This document shows, in pieces, positions 25,057-39,030 of a DNA stretch of 64,000 nt. The translations under genes and the position numbers were made by a program. Position 1 is the first letter of the stretch; each line of letters begins with the position of its first letter. The notes beneath the pieces are model-generated. The model was not told the origin of the DNA. It worked only from the letters and a program-made list of their open reading frames with translations, and did not search any database. The DNA is taken from NCBI RefSeq assembly GCF_901933205.1, contig NC_044573.1:29943493-30007492 (forward strand). Direction: 5' to 3'. Source of the stretch: Camarhynchus parvulus. Taxonomy: Eukaryota > Chordata > Aves > Passeriformes > Thraupidae.

Positions 25057-28000
25057 CAAGCTCGTAACCAAATTTTCATGTATGCACTTCTCCGGGGAGT
25101 AGAATTGGCACATAGTCATTAGATGTAAGTTATATCCACACATTTCTCTCCAGCTGCTCTTGTTACTGAGGAGAAAGCTGATGTGTTGATTTTCATCTCT
25201 TATGTACTTTTGATTAACTGATCCCCAAGGAAAAGAGGGATTAAAAACCACATCTGCAGGTTCCAAAGGATATGTCCCGGACAGAGCTGTTCCTCCTACT
25301 CCCTCCCATCCTGCAGCTTTCCATTTCCTAAGTACAGGGAAGTTTCCAAACAAGGTGAGCCATTCCAACGGGTGTGATGGTTTTGTGTTACACCTATTCC
25401 ATCAGAAAAATGAGTTGTCTGCATAGTGTGGGCTGCTCAATGCTACAATAGTAGGGCCTGTGGGTCATGGCTGAGCAGCACTGGCAGAGATGTGTGGGGC
25501 TAGCACTGGAATACCAATGTGACCTGGCGGTCAGAAGTGAAGAAGCTGGTAGATTTTGGTCTGTGACAGGTTTTGATACCAAATACCTTTGCGAAAGAGG
25601 TATGTTCTTATTCCAGTGGAGCCAATTCATTGTGTCACTGTTTCTTCTAGCATTGCTAAAATTCAGTACCAAACTAATAAGGGTTAAAAATAACTCCACA
25701 GCTGTGTCTATTACTCTCTCTAAGTAAATGTTTACCTTCTTTGTACCTCTGTTAGTGGCACTGGCCAAGCCACCATTCAGACACAGCAGAACTGAATGAG
25801 TTACTGCTTTAGCCCCTGGGTCACACATGGACATGATGCAAGCAGCACATAACTTATTTTTACTGGAGGGAGAATGTGGAAAAGATCCCCAGGTCTACAA
25901 ATGGAAGGAGCCAGTCCCATAAGAGCTAAGGAAACCAGGCTGTCTTATTAAGGTCAGGTCTGGTGTGTCATGTTGAACGTAATTATTCTACTGCTTATAA
26001 TTTCAGTACATTTGAATCTGAATATAAAATGAGGCAATTTTCTTCCTGGGGATAAGAGAAATGTGTGCCTTTGCAGAACATGAGACACAATCACTCCCAG
26101 ACCGGCCAGCTTTATTTCTTCCTGATGAGCCTCTGACTCCCCAGGGAATAAGCTGAAAACAGTATTTCCAACAGAGAGGGCAAGATACAAAGAAAAAACT
26201 TTTTCTTCTGCTCTCAGGGGTGTTGTGCTTGGATGGTGGCCTGTTGCTAAGTGGCCTTACGGGAACGATTCCCAAAAGGATCATAGTTCTGTGTCTGGGG
26301 ATTTCATTCCCTTTAGACTTCTTTCATCTCCTCATTCAAATCCCACTGCTGAGATTGACCCTGTAAGCTATTAGTTGCCTTCAGCTACCATTCTTTCCAT
26401 TTTAAAAGCAAGGCTGATAGGAACGTTTAAAAAAAAAGAAAAAGGGCTCTTCAGCCCTGGCAAATTTTATCATTAGGTAAGTGCAAAATACTCTTCTTTT
26501 TTTTTCCTCTTTTCTTTGTGGAGTGAATGAGATTGGATTCTTTGTTGCCTTGCACTTTACACTGAAATTAATGCTTGTGCCAAATGCCTATAACATGCTG
26601 CCAAATCCAAAGAGTAGCATTTTGTATGTTCTTTGTTCAAGCATGAATGCCTTGTGCAAGGTGCAAAGCAAGACTAGCTCAGATGCTATAATAGTTGCAA
26701 TCACAGAATGTTACTAGCAAATGCTTAAATATGGTAGCACATTTCCTTAGGTCTTCTGCCTCTTGTCTGAAGACAGGATTACTGAGGCTGAGCACAATCC
26801 CCACGCAACAAAAATGGCATGAATTTAGAAAGCTACTAGGTATAAAACAGCATTTCCTGTGACCTTGTTCATTTGCAACCTGCAAACAAAATTTATTTTT
26901 TCAAAATCTGAGCCCAAGTAGGAACTACAACAGTGCCAGTTTGCATCCTCAATAATTTTTGGGTGTCCTGTGACCACCTCTAACTGCAGCACATAAAGAA
27001 CAACAAAGGATTCTGCATGCACTCACAATTAAAACGCTTGCATGACCTCTGATCCATTTCGTACCTCAGAGAGAATGAAAGGCCTTTTATTATACAGTGA
27101 TATTGTACATTTGGGTTTTGTTTGTTTTATTTTTCTCTGAAATGGTTTCTAGTCCTGTAAAAATTCTGGGTGTCCCTCCCTTCAGGATTATTCTCACAGC
27201 GAATGCTCTCTGTTATAGAGGTGTAGGGGCTCAGGTTATTAAGAAGACAGATATTCTTGGGGGATGACAGAAGGAAGTAACTGTGGAAGAACCCCTGACA
27301 TGAGAGTATTTCCTGCCTCTGGAAGTGAGGTTGTTTCACTCTGGTGTCCTTAGAAGAACATGTATATACTGTCTGTTAATTCAAATCCATAGGTCTTTGA
27401 TGGCACAGGATCCTGATTTGTTTTGGATGTTGTGGGCTATCATCCTTAGGAAATGAGCATGTATATGTGATCACAGAATTTAGGAAGAAGGATCTTACCT
27501 GTAAAAAGACACAGCTGGTGCTAAGAGTCCCCAGTGTTTCTTTTGGATGAACCCAGGCCAGCTCTGGTTAAGCCAGGCAGTGCTGAACATGACTTAGGGA
27601 GGTTGCACTCTGGTCTTCCTAGTTCTCCTTTCAGCTCCTTACAGCAGAGACAGGGAGAGACCTGTTCTATGGGGAGGAGAAAAAAGGGAAGTTACATTCT
27701 GCTCCTTCTTGAAAAACAGAAGCTTTATAATTGAATTTGTCCAAACAAGAGCAAAGCCTAAAACTGACATCTACTTCTTGAGTTCCTGACAGGAATCATC
27801 TTCCTCCAGTCTTTGCCTCTAAGCTCCTTTGTTAACTTCAGGGCCACTTCTTCACCTGATCCACAGTGGAGGGATGTTCTAACTAGGCACTTTGTGAGGT
27901 GTTTTGAAGTCTGGTCTCAGAGTATAAAGAAACTTCCTCAGGAAAAATTGCTGGACTAGGATCCTGTGATTTCTGTAAGAACATGGTGTTTAATTATTGC

Positions 28001-30089
28001 TAAAGACATGAATAAGTAGTCATGGGATTCACTGAGAGCATCAGTACCTACCACAGCATCTTGCTGTGCTGGGCTCAGTCTGTAGCCTCCCAGGAGATCA
28101 GCTGGCATTTAATTTTGATCACTGCAGAGACTGATCTTGCAACAGTGACTGACTTAGTTGATGTGTGTGAAAATGTTATTAAAATGAGAAAATGTCTCTC
28201 CAAATGGATTTTGCTTTGCCATTTAAAAATTCCATGTAAATGATGCTCATAGGATTTAGAGTGGGAGAAATACCAGAGATAATAATTATAAACCTCTAAT
28301 ACAAACAGGTCAAGTTTCACTCAGTGGGATTAAGGCTCAGTCATATCTCATTCAGGAGTGTAGTATTAAGCCGTCTTTCAAACATGACAAGGTTTATGTT
28401 TTCCCTGAGTTGTTTCCAAATGAGGAGGGAAATCTCAATTAATTTAAATTATTGCCTGTTGTCAGTCCTGCCTCCATGGATTTTGGAGTCTAGCCTGATG
28501 CCATAACCTACAGCGGCAGTGATGGATGTAGGTTTGCCATTGACAAGGAAGCAATAAGTTCCAGAAAGAGGTGCCGAGCAGGGGAAGAGTTGTCTGAAGA
28601 AGGGGCACAAAGTGGAGTGGAGGACACGCTGTCTCATTCTCTTGGAGTCATCGATGTTGTCATAGAAATGAATTTGAAAGAGTGGATTATTTTACTCTCA
28701 GGAAAACAGAAGTTTCTTTTTTCCCCTAACGCTGCCTGCTAGAAAATCATAGCTATACATGGAAAAGACCAAATCACCTTCCCTCTAGCTGCCTCTGGAC
28801 AGAGCAGCTATCAAACTGAATGTCTGTATCTCAAAATTGTGAGTTCTACCCATTTTCTGGCAATTCTGTCCCTTGGATTGGTAGATTGCACTGTTAGAAA
28901 CTCTTTTTTAAAATTATACTTCACATTTTATGTCCATCTGAGCAGCTGAATCAGGGAACTCACCTGTAATGTATTTAAGATGTACGGCATGTGTGAATCC
29001 TCACTGTGTTGCAGTCAGATCCCCTAACTTACTTAGCACCATACAGACATGTTGCTATATTTAGGTACCATTTACACTGCCCTTTTTCAACTCTGACCTT
29101 CAAATACATGCAGGAAGTTACTTTTTCCTCCTTAGATGTAACTTAATAAAATTAAACAACAGCAGCTGCATTCATGTGCTGTAGTATCTGTGTTGTTGTA
29201 ATTATCCCAAATATTGGGGGATTTAGAGATGTACTGCTTTAGCAGGATGGGATGTGCCCATCCTTCATTTGTGCAAAGAAAGGTACCACCTAAACTCAGG
29301 ATACTTCCACTCATTAACACTATAGAAATATCAAAAATTTCAGGGATTCCTTTCATTAACTAGCCATCAACATTTGTGATTTCAAATGAATTTGCTGGGA
29401 TTGTCCTTGCTTGGGATAACTCTTCAATTTATGCAAAACATCTCTCTGAAATGTGTCTCATGTCAAGAGATGTAGGCTCAAACTGCTGCTTTTCCCACAA
29501 GTTGATTCCTCTGATCCTTTGCTGTGATGTTTGCAAGCACTTTGTTGTTTTGGGACGTTGTTATCATTGCCCCTTCCATGTTCTCCTAAGGGAAGCTGGA
29601 GGCCAGAGTTCTCAGGAACATATGTGCTCACAGAAATTTCAGAAAAGGGAAAAATTTCATCCTTTACATTTTACCATGAATTTTAGCTGGTGTGTGATTT
29701 TTTTTCAGACAGTGAATTTTAAATTTGCAATAGATTCTGCCTTTGAAAACCAGTGTTAGCAATTAGTGAGGCACAGCAGCTAGGGATAGAGAAGCATATT
29801 AATCTATCTAGAGATCTATACAAAACCAGGGCAATTTTAGGTACTGAATTTTTCCAAAAACACCTTGTGAATGAACTGTAGATCACTTGAATTAATTAAC
29901 AGGTTTTCAGATCCAATTTCAAATGCTGAATTAATTTCAGAAAAAAGATCTCAAACCCGTGAACAGTCATTTTGCAATGACTAAATAGACTATAAGGCAA
30001 ACTTCATTTAAGTTATTTATATTAAAAAACTTGCTCAAGTCCCCTGAGATTTGGGAGTTAACTCTTTTGATTCTAGCCCCATGCTCTCA

Positions 30090-30091
<2 letters not shown>
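25057..30091. other. anonymous noncoding sequence
   Basis: No gene or repeat family recognised over 5 kb. The 25394-25834 minus-strand frame and others of similar size are unsupported by motifs or by splice-site placement. Confidence 0.45.
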
Positions 30092-30147
<56 letters not shown>

Positions 30148-30162
30148 AACACACACACACAC
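30092..30162. repeat. (CA)n microsatellite
   Basis: Twenty-six uninterrupted CA units (30092-30144) are followed by a GCAAA interruption and a further short CA run ending near 30162. A short TC run (about 30171-30184) lies just beyond. The uninterrupted core makes this a likely length-polymorphic locus. Open frames translating to His-Thr repeats across it are artefacts. Confidence 0.97.
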
Positions 30163-30185
30163 AAATATTCTGTCTCTCTCTCTCT

Positions 30186-32661
30186 GGACAATTTAGCTCT
30201 TGCAACATCTTGTTATTAGCCATAATCATTAGTGCCACGGTCGTTTTGCTGTTCCATTTCCTCCTCTCTCATCTTTCCTGGTTCTGCTTGTGCACTACAG
30301 TGATTCCTCTCTGCCTTGTAGAATTAATTTTAAACATGGAGACTTACATGCTTCAGTCTTTAGATGGCACCAAAACTGAATGCACTAATTAGGGAAGCTT
30401 TATGATTTCTATTATTTCCCACTCACAGAGAGGCCTGGTTTTTTTAGAGCCTGTGAATGTTCTGGCTTGGCAAGGCTTTCTAGGAGTCCCACATATGCTG
30501 TCTGTAGTGCAAGGCCTTGTGTTGATTAAAGGGCACCATCTAAACAGAAGCAATTACACCAGCAGCTTTGAAGTGCAATGTGTATTGGCAAAAACAGTAC
30601 TGAATTGAGATGCAAGAGTCTGACAACAAAACATAATCAAATTCTTGAAATATAAAACTAAATGCTGAGGTTGTCTGATGTTGGTAGTGGTCCTTTCAAT
30701 TCCTTCCTGCTCAAGCATATGAAGCAGTCAAATATTTTCTTTTCATCGCAGGGCATTATTACCTTTAAGGAGCTTGTTTATGTAGTGACTTCAATTTGTC
30801 TAGATGGTATTGACTGAAACAAAGCAATGCATGAAATTGCATTTCTAAAGAACCGGTGCAAAATGATATGAAATTAAAATAGATAGAGACATTAAGCGCT
30901 CCCCAAGGGCAATAACAGTGGTACTTAATGGTCAGAGACAAAACTAGGAGTTATTTACTATGTAAATCCTTATAGACAGACAGACTTCTGATAACTGGGG
31001 CTGTGGTGAAGGAAGGTCTGAAATGGTTGCTTTCTTTCAGCCCTAGTGCTGGGGTGGTCACAGCCCACTCAAAGTGATCCCTCCTGGTCTCCAGCCCTTC
31101 CCATATCCCAATGCTTTTTGCTTAACTGGTTGTTGCTTTCAGAGCACCTGTCAAAGCACAGTCACAAGGCCAGAATCCTGGAAAACTGAATGGGTAAGAA
31201 AAATTAGCCAGGGTCATTTTTCTTGAATTTAAATTGAATTATGTATTTAAATTGAATTATGTCTCTTATTTCTTTACTTATATTGCACTTCCAAGAAGCA
31301 TACTTCTGTGGCTTATGAGCAAGTGGCCCAGAAGATTTGAATTTTAACAAGTGTGAACTGTACTGCTAAATACTGAAATCTCAGACTTGAGAGGTTGTTC
31401 AAGAATTACTCAAAGAAAAACTGCAGTGTGTGCAAGCATGTTGTACTGTCTATTCACTCTGTTTGGATCAACTTTTTTTTTTCTAAATATTCTAAATACA
31501 CAAGTAGGAACAACATAAAGTAGAAGACAGCCAACCCAACAAGTCTGCTTAGTATTGGCTGAGCTAACAGAAAGCTTTTTATCTTAGGTGTTAGTAAATT
31601 TGACAAATAATCTACATGTGTATTGAAACTACTTAGAAACATCTCAGCTTTCCCTGACTATTCAAAGGTCTGCTGCAATCTCCTTTCCTTCAACGAGAAA
31701 GGTCTGAGGGATCACCATGGTCACAAGAGCAGATGGTGATAAGGTTTGTGAAGTGAGGGATTCACCCAGGAGCTACAGGGAACTTCTAACCTGTGTTAAC
31801 TACACTCAAACTAGCAAGTGGCAACCTGAGTTTTAGAAAGAGGCATTTTCTGAAGGGTTCAGTCTGTTTCATGCGCCTGACTGCTCGCACAAGCATCAGC
31901 ACTCATTCCAGTGAGATCTCTTCAGCAGTGGCTCAGCACTCGGAGCACAGTTTTGATGCATCCACTTTGGCACTGAAGCTGGCACGACCTGGTTTGTTGT
32001 TCTTCTGACCTGGATTGCTCATTACTGCTCATTTCTGCCTGTACCCTCTGTGACTGCCCCCTTGAGCGTACTGTGGATATGGATCTCTCAGTGAAGTCCT
32101 GGAAAAGATTATGGGACAGATGGAAGGAAATTTGCTGCAGCCATGTTATCCAGCAAAATAGGTCTGTGTAACACTGTAAGGCTAACATTGGTAGCATGAT
32201 GAGTGATAAGTGAGTCCCTGAACCCTCTTGGTTTTGAAGAGCAGTGTGGCCAGCCCTCTGATGAGGGATGCCCTGGGAAGTGCTAGGCTCACAAGAACAG
32301 CTCTTCAAGGCAAATTGCTACGGACCTTTTTTTCCTCCTCTCTGCTCATCAAGGCTGCACAGGCTGAGTTCCACTTCCCAAGGAGTTAGCATCCTTGACG
32401 TGCTTTGTAGGTAAATGAAAGTTTGAAACAGCAATTTACCAGCTCCTCTTCTGGCCCTTAAAGTTTTCTTGGGTAGATGCTGAGTCCCAAGCAAATAGCA
32501 GCCACAAAGCAGTCTGCTTTCCATGTTTTGCCTTGAAAGGGTAGCTCAAGACAGATACCAGCCACAAACTCCTTTATTTGCTTGTTGTATTAGCCTGTAA
32601 GTTGTGCAATTCAGCACTGGAACATGTCTCCAGTGAGGCTGGCATCACCAATCCTTTTCAA
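30186..32661. other. anonymous noncoding sequence
   Basis: No gene recognised. The only structured item is the 18-bp duplication listed at 31227-31262. Confidence 0.4.
31227..31262. repeat. perfect 18-bp tandem duplication
   Basis: The unit ATTTAAATTGAATTATGT occurs twice head to tail without a mismatch. The lack of divergence suggests a recent slippage event. Confidence 0.9.
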
Positions 32662-32775
32662 AACTTTTGGACAGGGCCCTCAGCAACCTGACTGCTTTTG
32701 AAGATTATTTTGAGCTTGTGCTGTGTTTAGATGGATTCCTAAAATCCCTTCAAACCTGAATTATTCTAGGTCTCC
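32662..32775 (+). mobile_element. CR1 retroposon tail, degraded
   Basis: The start 'acagggccctcagcaacctgac' matches a CR1 tail phrase. It is followed by a diverged version of the 'gggttggac...ccttccaacc...attctatg' ending, seen here as 'ggattcctaaaatcccttcaaacctgaattattctagg'. The terminal octamers are largely lost, so this is an older copy than those at 7.0 and 20.8 kb. Confidence 0.55.
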
Positions 32776-34760
32776 TAGAATAAAACTCCTTTGTGTTGAT
32801 TGTTTGGACTCATTATCTCCTTTAGTTTCTTTGCTATCTGGTCTCCCTTAAAAAATTCACTCCCTTAAATATAATCGCATCTGTCTTGAAGAAAAAAAAA
32901 ACAGGATCCACAGAAAAACACAGATGACCTAAGTGGAAATTTTAGTGATACCATTACATCAGAGCAGGGCTTTAATTAGTAGGCCTGAAGTAAAGATAAT
33001 CAATTCTGCCTGTATCTGTTACAGACACATGAGAGGGATGCTAACCAGATGGAGACTGTCATTCGTTAAAGTGAAAGGTGTCTTCTCTAACCTTGGAAAG
33101 ATCTCTATTCCAACACTGTGCTTCCCTTCTTGAGCAGCTCAGCAAGGCAATAACTGTGAGGGGAAGAAAGAAAGAAAGAAAAGAAGTATTCAGAGATGTA
33201 GACCTTGAGGAAGTCAAAAGCTATCATACCTGAAATATGGTTTTTAACTTTTACATTGCTGGTGGGTTCTTTCTCAGGAGCTGCACAAATTTACCTTGGC
33301 CTGTAAAGAACAATTTCATTCTTTGTGGATTTAGCCAGGAAGAAAGGCATTGTGTCAGGAAAGTCTGTGCACAGAAGGAAGGAGGCAGGGCTACAGGTAC
33401 GCTTCCCATTGGAAAGATGATTCATTTACAGTGATGCAATATGGACACAGGGGCTGCACAATGTGGCTCTGGATCTGTGTTGCCTTAGAGGAAGTTCCCA
33501 TCACAGAAAGGAGAGGAAAGCACTGTGGACCAAGGCTTCACCTGTCCTCAAGGTCACCAGTCTCCCTGGAATATCCTGTCTTCTCTTCAATAGACATGAC
33601 AAGGAGACTTTGGCCAGGCCAAGTACTCCCATGTTCACAGATGCCCATTGCAGGGGGGAACAGCCTGAAGGATGAGCAGCAATTCCTGTGTCTGTTCTAG
33701 GAAAGCAAAACTGGGACCATTAGGGAAAAAGTAATTAGGGACATCATGGTAGGATTCCAAACTTACACTATCTTTTATTATGATCCTCTGTTTTCTAAAT
33801 ATGCCTTGCTGTTCACTGTCTTGGAGAGTGGGAGAAGTCTCAAAGACACTCCAAAAATGGCAATATGGTAAGAAGAAAATAAAGGAGAAAAGAAGTGACT
33901 AAGAGAGAAGAGATCCATTTTTCTTAAGTGTCTAAGGGACTTAAGAGACCAAATATTTGGTAAATTTAAGTCACTTGAGGCACTCCTGATAATTTACCAA
34001 ATTTATCAGGAAAAAACCCCCAAATTCTAAAAGCCTGGCACTAGTTATGCTGGAGGCAAAACAAACCTTATTTATTATGTCTCTCACTACTCTGTATATC
34101 CTAAGCTTGGTGGTGGATCCCCAGGGAATTTCCCCTTGAACACATCCTGTCTTAGCATAGAGCAAGTAATGTGTGAGAGTGCCTAGAAGGAGTCACTGCT
34201 TTTGAGTGACAGCATGTAAACAGTACAGTCTCCTGTAGAAAGGCTGTCTGCTGGTATTTCAGTTCTCTGGTAGAGATTCTGTTTCCCCTGTAGTCTGGCC
34301 TCTCCTTGTCTGTTTGTTTTGTTATCATTTGTATGGAGATCATCAGATCCAAGTACACTTGACATATGGAGATAACAGTCAGGAAAGGAAACAACATATG
34401 GCAGACAATTCATATCCATCAAGATCTGACATAAAACCATTTTTAGCAATAGAAAAAGAGCAGAAAAAGACAGCAGGTTTGAATTTAAAATAAGCATGCT
34501 GCTCTAAAAACCAGGAGGGCCCAGGACTTGCTTTTCTCAATGCACCAAAGCCAGCACCTGCTGATGTTTGAACACTGGGTTAAAATCCTCTGTAGTGTCC
34601 TGCCCAGCTCCTTGTTGACCATCATGACTGACTAATGATTAATCTCAATGCCCAGAATGAAACCAACTGCACTACCTGTTTAGCCTGTTGAATCACTGCC
34701 TTGGGCTGCTTCTGGGCTAATTCAGCTATTCAGCCCAGGCTGTGGGGAGGAGGGAGAAAA
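32776..34760. other. anonymous noncoding sequence
   Basis: No gene recognised. A short GAAA-type simple repeat occurs near 33164-33185. An imperfect AT-rich palindromic patch lies at about 33950-34012. Confidence 0.4.
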
Positions 34761-34802
34761 GGAACATGTACAGGTGCTAGAGGAACATGTACATGTGCTG
34801 AA
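34761..34802. repeat. imperfect 21-bp tandem duplication
   Basis: GGAACATGTACAGGTGCTAGA is followed immediately by a second copy with a few substitutions. It is noncoding. Confidence 0.75.
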
Positions 34803-35183
34803 GACTGTGTGGGTGCAGGGATCCCATGATGCTTGGCTCTGCTGTCCTCACTTGTGCCCTGGAGCAGCATCACATAATTGATTAGACAGATGAGATGGTC
34901 CAAGTCCTCACAAGGCACTAACATTGCCTCTTGGAAAGGTAGACAGGACTCAATTTAAGATGAATTCAAATAATCTATATGGGTGCTCTGGATGTGGACT
35001 CCTGGGTCTTAGGTATGTCCTAGACTTCAGGCTGCTGCTGGGACTGACCACCTCAGGTAAGATGTGGATGTATACAACACGAATGGTATTTGGATTCTTT
35101 CATACAAAATAAAAGCTGGTCCTTCTGTTTAGCTGAATTCAGCTTTTGGCTGGAGAGGAGCATTTTGAAGGACTGCATCCAGG

Positions 35184-35239
35184 GGCTGTATATGTATTAT
35201 TTGGATATACATGGCTGTATATGTATTATTTGGATATAC
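35184..35239. repeat. 29-bp tandem duplication, nearly perfect
   Basis: The unit starts GGCTGTATATGTATTATTTG and is repeated at a 29-bp offset (35184 and 35213). Copies are identical until the last base or two of the second. This is a recent duplication in noncoding sequence. Confidence 0.9.
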
Positions 35240-38200
35240 TGGAAAGTTTTAACGGAATGAGGATGCTTTCCAAAAATACTGTGCATGTCACTAATCTATG
35301 TAACTTAGTAATAAATGGAATTTCTTCTGTAAATGTTACAGCCATTTTTCCCTAAGGGAAACATGGCCTTTTACCAAAAAAAGTGGCTTTTCACTTTTAC
35401 TTGGTTTCCTTTTTATCACCCTGTGGAAGAATCCTGCAGGACAGAGATGCTGATTTAAGGATGAGAAAACCTCTGCAAGGGAGTGTTTACATTGCCCACC
35501 CTACAGAGGTCTCATAGCATCCCTCCTGTGCCAAGAGGAAGGAGCAGCCTCAAGCTCCTTCTTATGAAACCAAAAGCTGAAAAACAGAGGAAAAATAGAC
35601 AGAGATATATTTTTCAGGGAGGATCTTCTTCCAGTCTATTTTCCTGATGTTCTCTTATATAACTTCTGGTGTGGCCAAGCCTCTTTCTCTTCTGGAAATT
35701 ATCTTCTCATCTGTTATTTTCTCTGCTCCAGGAGCAGAACAGTTGAGCTGTAATGTTGGGGTTTGCTGGTACTGCATCTCTGTAAATAAAAGGATAGAAA
35801 ATCTTGTGGGAAGAAAGAAACACTCTCTGAGATGGACAAAGCTTATTTGGTGATTCAGGGTACCTTGCTAGGAATAGAATCAGTAAACTTCATCTACAGG
35901 CTAAACATTGACCTGAGTAGGGCTATGTGAGAGAGGAATTTGGCCAAATGTTTCTCCCACTCCTATCTGGGTGAGCAGGAAGGATGGAACCTTTGTCTGG
36001 TTTAACAGGGCATCAAAGCCTGACCCTGTCCAGAGCCTCACCACAGTGGCAGAAGAAGGAGGTATTGCTGCTGAGCACAGTAATCCTTTACACATGCCAG
36101 CTTGGAGGGTTTAAAATGCAAAATGGCATTTCAATGTTCAAGAATAGCAAGTAATTTGATGGCTGTAACCGAAAAGCTTCCAATAGAAAAGCAATGTGTT
36201 CCAGGGCTGCATAACACTGCTGATAAAATTGCCTTTGGATTCCTTGTCTAATATTCCAGCCTTTCTCTTGCTCAGCAAAACACAATAGCTTGCACTAAGC
36301 CTCCCTGAGAGGGCAGCTAACAGCACATTTACTAGACACTTCAAACATTTGATCATATTTCTCCTGAGTATATTTAATATCTGTTAATGTCAGCAGCCCA
36401 GCCTGATCAAAATGCCTGCATTGCTGGGAAAAGAGTGTTTAATATAAAAGATTAAATGGGTAAGCAATCACTTACTGATATATTTTAGAAATGGATAGGT
36501 GACTACCTAGGCTCACCCTACCCCACTTCTTCTGGACCCCTGTCCCCAGCCCTGTTCTGTTACCCCCCTGTTGCTGTGTGCTTCTCTGAATGCATTAGAG
36601 TGGTTATTCTGAGTATGCAGGAGATGCCAGGAATAGTTTCAGGTTTCCTGCCTCATCAAACCAAATTCAATCTGTAAAAAATTAATACACCCAGAAGGAA
36701 CAGTTAAAAGCATCTCCAATCAATTAATGTTAAAATGGGGGCTAGAAGGCTGATTTGTTAAAGGAAACCCAATTCAGCTCAGAGCTCAAGAGGCTACTGA
36801 GATGAGTTACAGTGATGAGTCAAGCTGCAGTGCTTCAGAGGAGGGGAGCAAATAAGGTATAGGTTGAAGCAATCCACGTATCACTCTCAGCTGCTCATTG
36901 CTTCAGTCTGAGGGACCCCAGAGGCACACTCTTTTTGGGGCAGGCCAAGAAGTCTCAGCAGAACAAGTCTTCCTCCCAGATCTCTCACAAGGCAGGAGGT
37001 GGCACAAGTCTAGGTGTTTGCACTGGCCATTCAAATCTTCTGTCCCTTCTCCCAGTGCAACTGGAGTGAGAGTAGAGGATGCAGCCAACAGCCTTGAGAG
37101 ATCTGCACATTTACAGCAGCCCCATGTGTACTGCACTGCTCACTCCAGCAACTCAAAAGACAAGTTGGTACACCATCCCCGTAACTTTACCCTCAAAAAT
37201 CATAAGTCAGAAAGAGATTGATGAAAGTAGGGAAGTTCTTTATTGATATATGAACCTTGTTGACATTCAGTGTTATTTTGTGATGGAAGCTGAGACTTAT
37301 ATAATCTCTTGACTCCAGAGCCTGGAGCTTCAAGACACAGTTTTAAAGGCATGTGGATAAGTTTCAAGAATTGCCAACAAAGATCCTCGTGGTGTATTTA
37401 AATCTATGTAATTTACACACAGTGAGTTCAATCTGCAATTCTTGACAGCCTTGTCTGGTGGGCTAGTCTTCATAAAGCTGATTTTATATTTTTTTTTCCT
37501 TGAATGATGCCTTGATTGTTTCCAAATGACAGAAAACTGTCTGAAGCCGCATTTGAATGAAACCTTTTCAAGTATGTTTTCTTGATACCTGCTGCCTTAA
37601 ATAAATATATAACTAACCAAATAAATAAACAATTAGGTACACATCCAGCTGAAGCCTATTGTCACCACTTTGTTTGTGATTAAGGTAGGTCACACTTTTC
37701 TTCCTTCCAGCTATTAAGTATTTAGATCCATTTATACTTTAATCTCTTGCCTTTTTTCCTGGTCCTTTGTTGCTGTGTTACATCCTCACAGTCAGAGACC
37801 ATTGAACTAAGTGGTAGAAAATGGGAAGAGGGAGTTAAGGCAGTAATCCAGCTTTGAAATAAAAAACTGGCCTGAGGTTGGTGCTTGAATCTAAAGAGCT
37901 TACCGAAGGCAGAAGGGAAAAAAAAAAGACTGACAAGAGAAACTGAGGCAACACAACTGAGCCAACATTAGTGCTTACCTGGATGGGGTACTTGAATGGA
38001 GTCTTCATGACAAAGGGTTAATTAAATTGTATTTCCCTGAGTGTTGACTGGGCCAGGGCAAAGAGTGAGAGATTTTCAGAAGGTTATGATACAATTGTTA
38101 GGGTTGTTAGGTGACAATGTAGTTCAGCTGGTGCTGGCCAAGGCTGCTCATGGGCTGCTCTATTCAGGGAGGGCTTCCCACTACCATGAGGAGGAATCAG

Positions 38201-39030
38201 AGAGACCCCATAAAGTTCTGAGATGGGAGGTGTTCATATTGTACTCCTCACCTTCCCCTCTATCCCTTTGTTCAGGCAGAGGAGCACTGCACCCCAAAAA
38301 TGTGGTCACTTGGTTTACAAATCATTGCCTGTGAGATTTAGAGTGTGTTCTGGGCTTGATCTTTTCTGAAAACTATATTTCTGTTGGAGGTGGGAAGGAA
38401 ATTTTGTGGGCACAGTGATAGTCTCATAGTGATGAAACATGTCTGCCTGTTAACTATCACCTTTTCTATATTCTTTATCTTTGACAGTAGCAGCAACCTC
38501 TCCTCTGGTTAAATTAGAAGAAACTGGCTAGAGAGAGCTAAGGTAAAGCCAGACCAGATATTCTTATGTTCACTAAAAGAAGTTTACACAAAAATACAAT
38601 TATTGGTCTCCTCTGTCAGTAACCAGGCATGCCAACTCCATAATGCCCTAGGTTACACCTCTAGTTCTTTGCTGCTTGAAAGCCAAAATCAATTTCCCCA
38701 TGAAATTTTGAAAATAAAATACCTATTTAAGGAGACATTTTGGGCTCCATGTGTGCTGCATCACAATAAGATATAAGCTGGGTTTTTCTGAAAACAAGCA
38801 TTGTTACTTCATTTTCCAGGTCTGGGCAAGAGGAATGATGTTTCTGCAGGCAGATATAGGAGACTGCATGCCTCACTTGTGCCCTACACTAAGATACAAT
38901 AAACACAGTGTGGTGCAGCTTTAATTTTAATTCAAAATAAATATTTCCATAACCTACAAAATTCCTCTAATACACTTATCTGGGAGAACACAAAGATTAA
39001 AGAAATCCTGCTAATTCCTTTATCTTTCAG
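35240..39030. other. anonymous noncoding sequence
   Basis: No gene recognised. The A/T-rich stretches at 36300-36490 and 36660-36780 carry homeodomain-like TAAT and CAATTAAT words and could be regulatory, but nothing in the sequence proves it. Confidence 0.4.

Noticed and set aside
30031..30392. His-Thr and Val-Cys repeat proteins
   Set aside because: These are translations of the (CA)n microsatellite in different frames.
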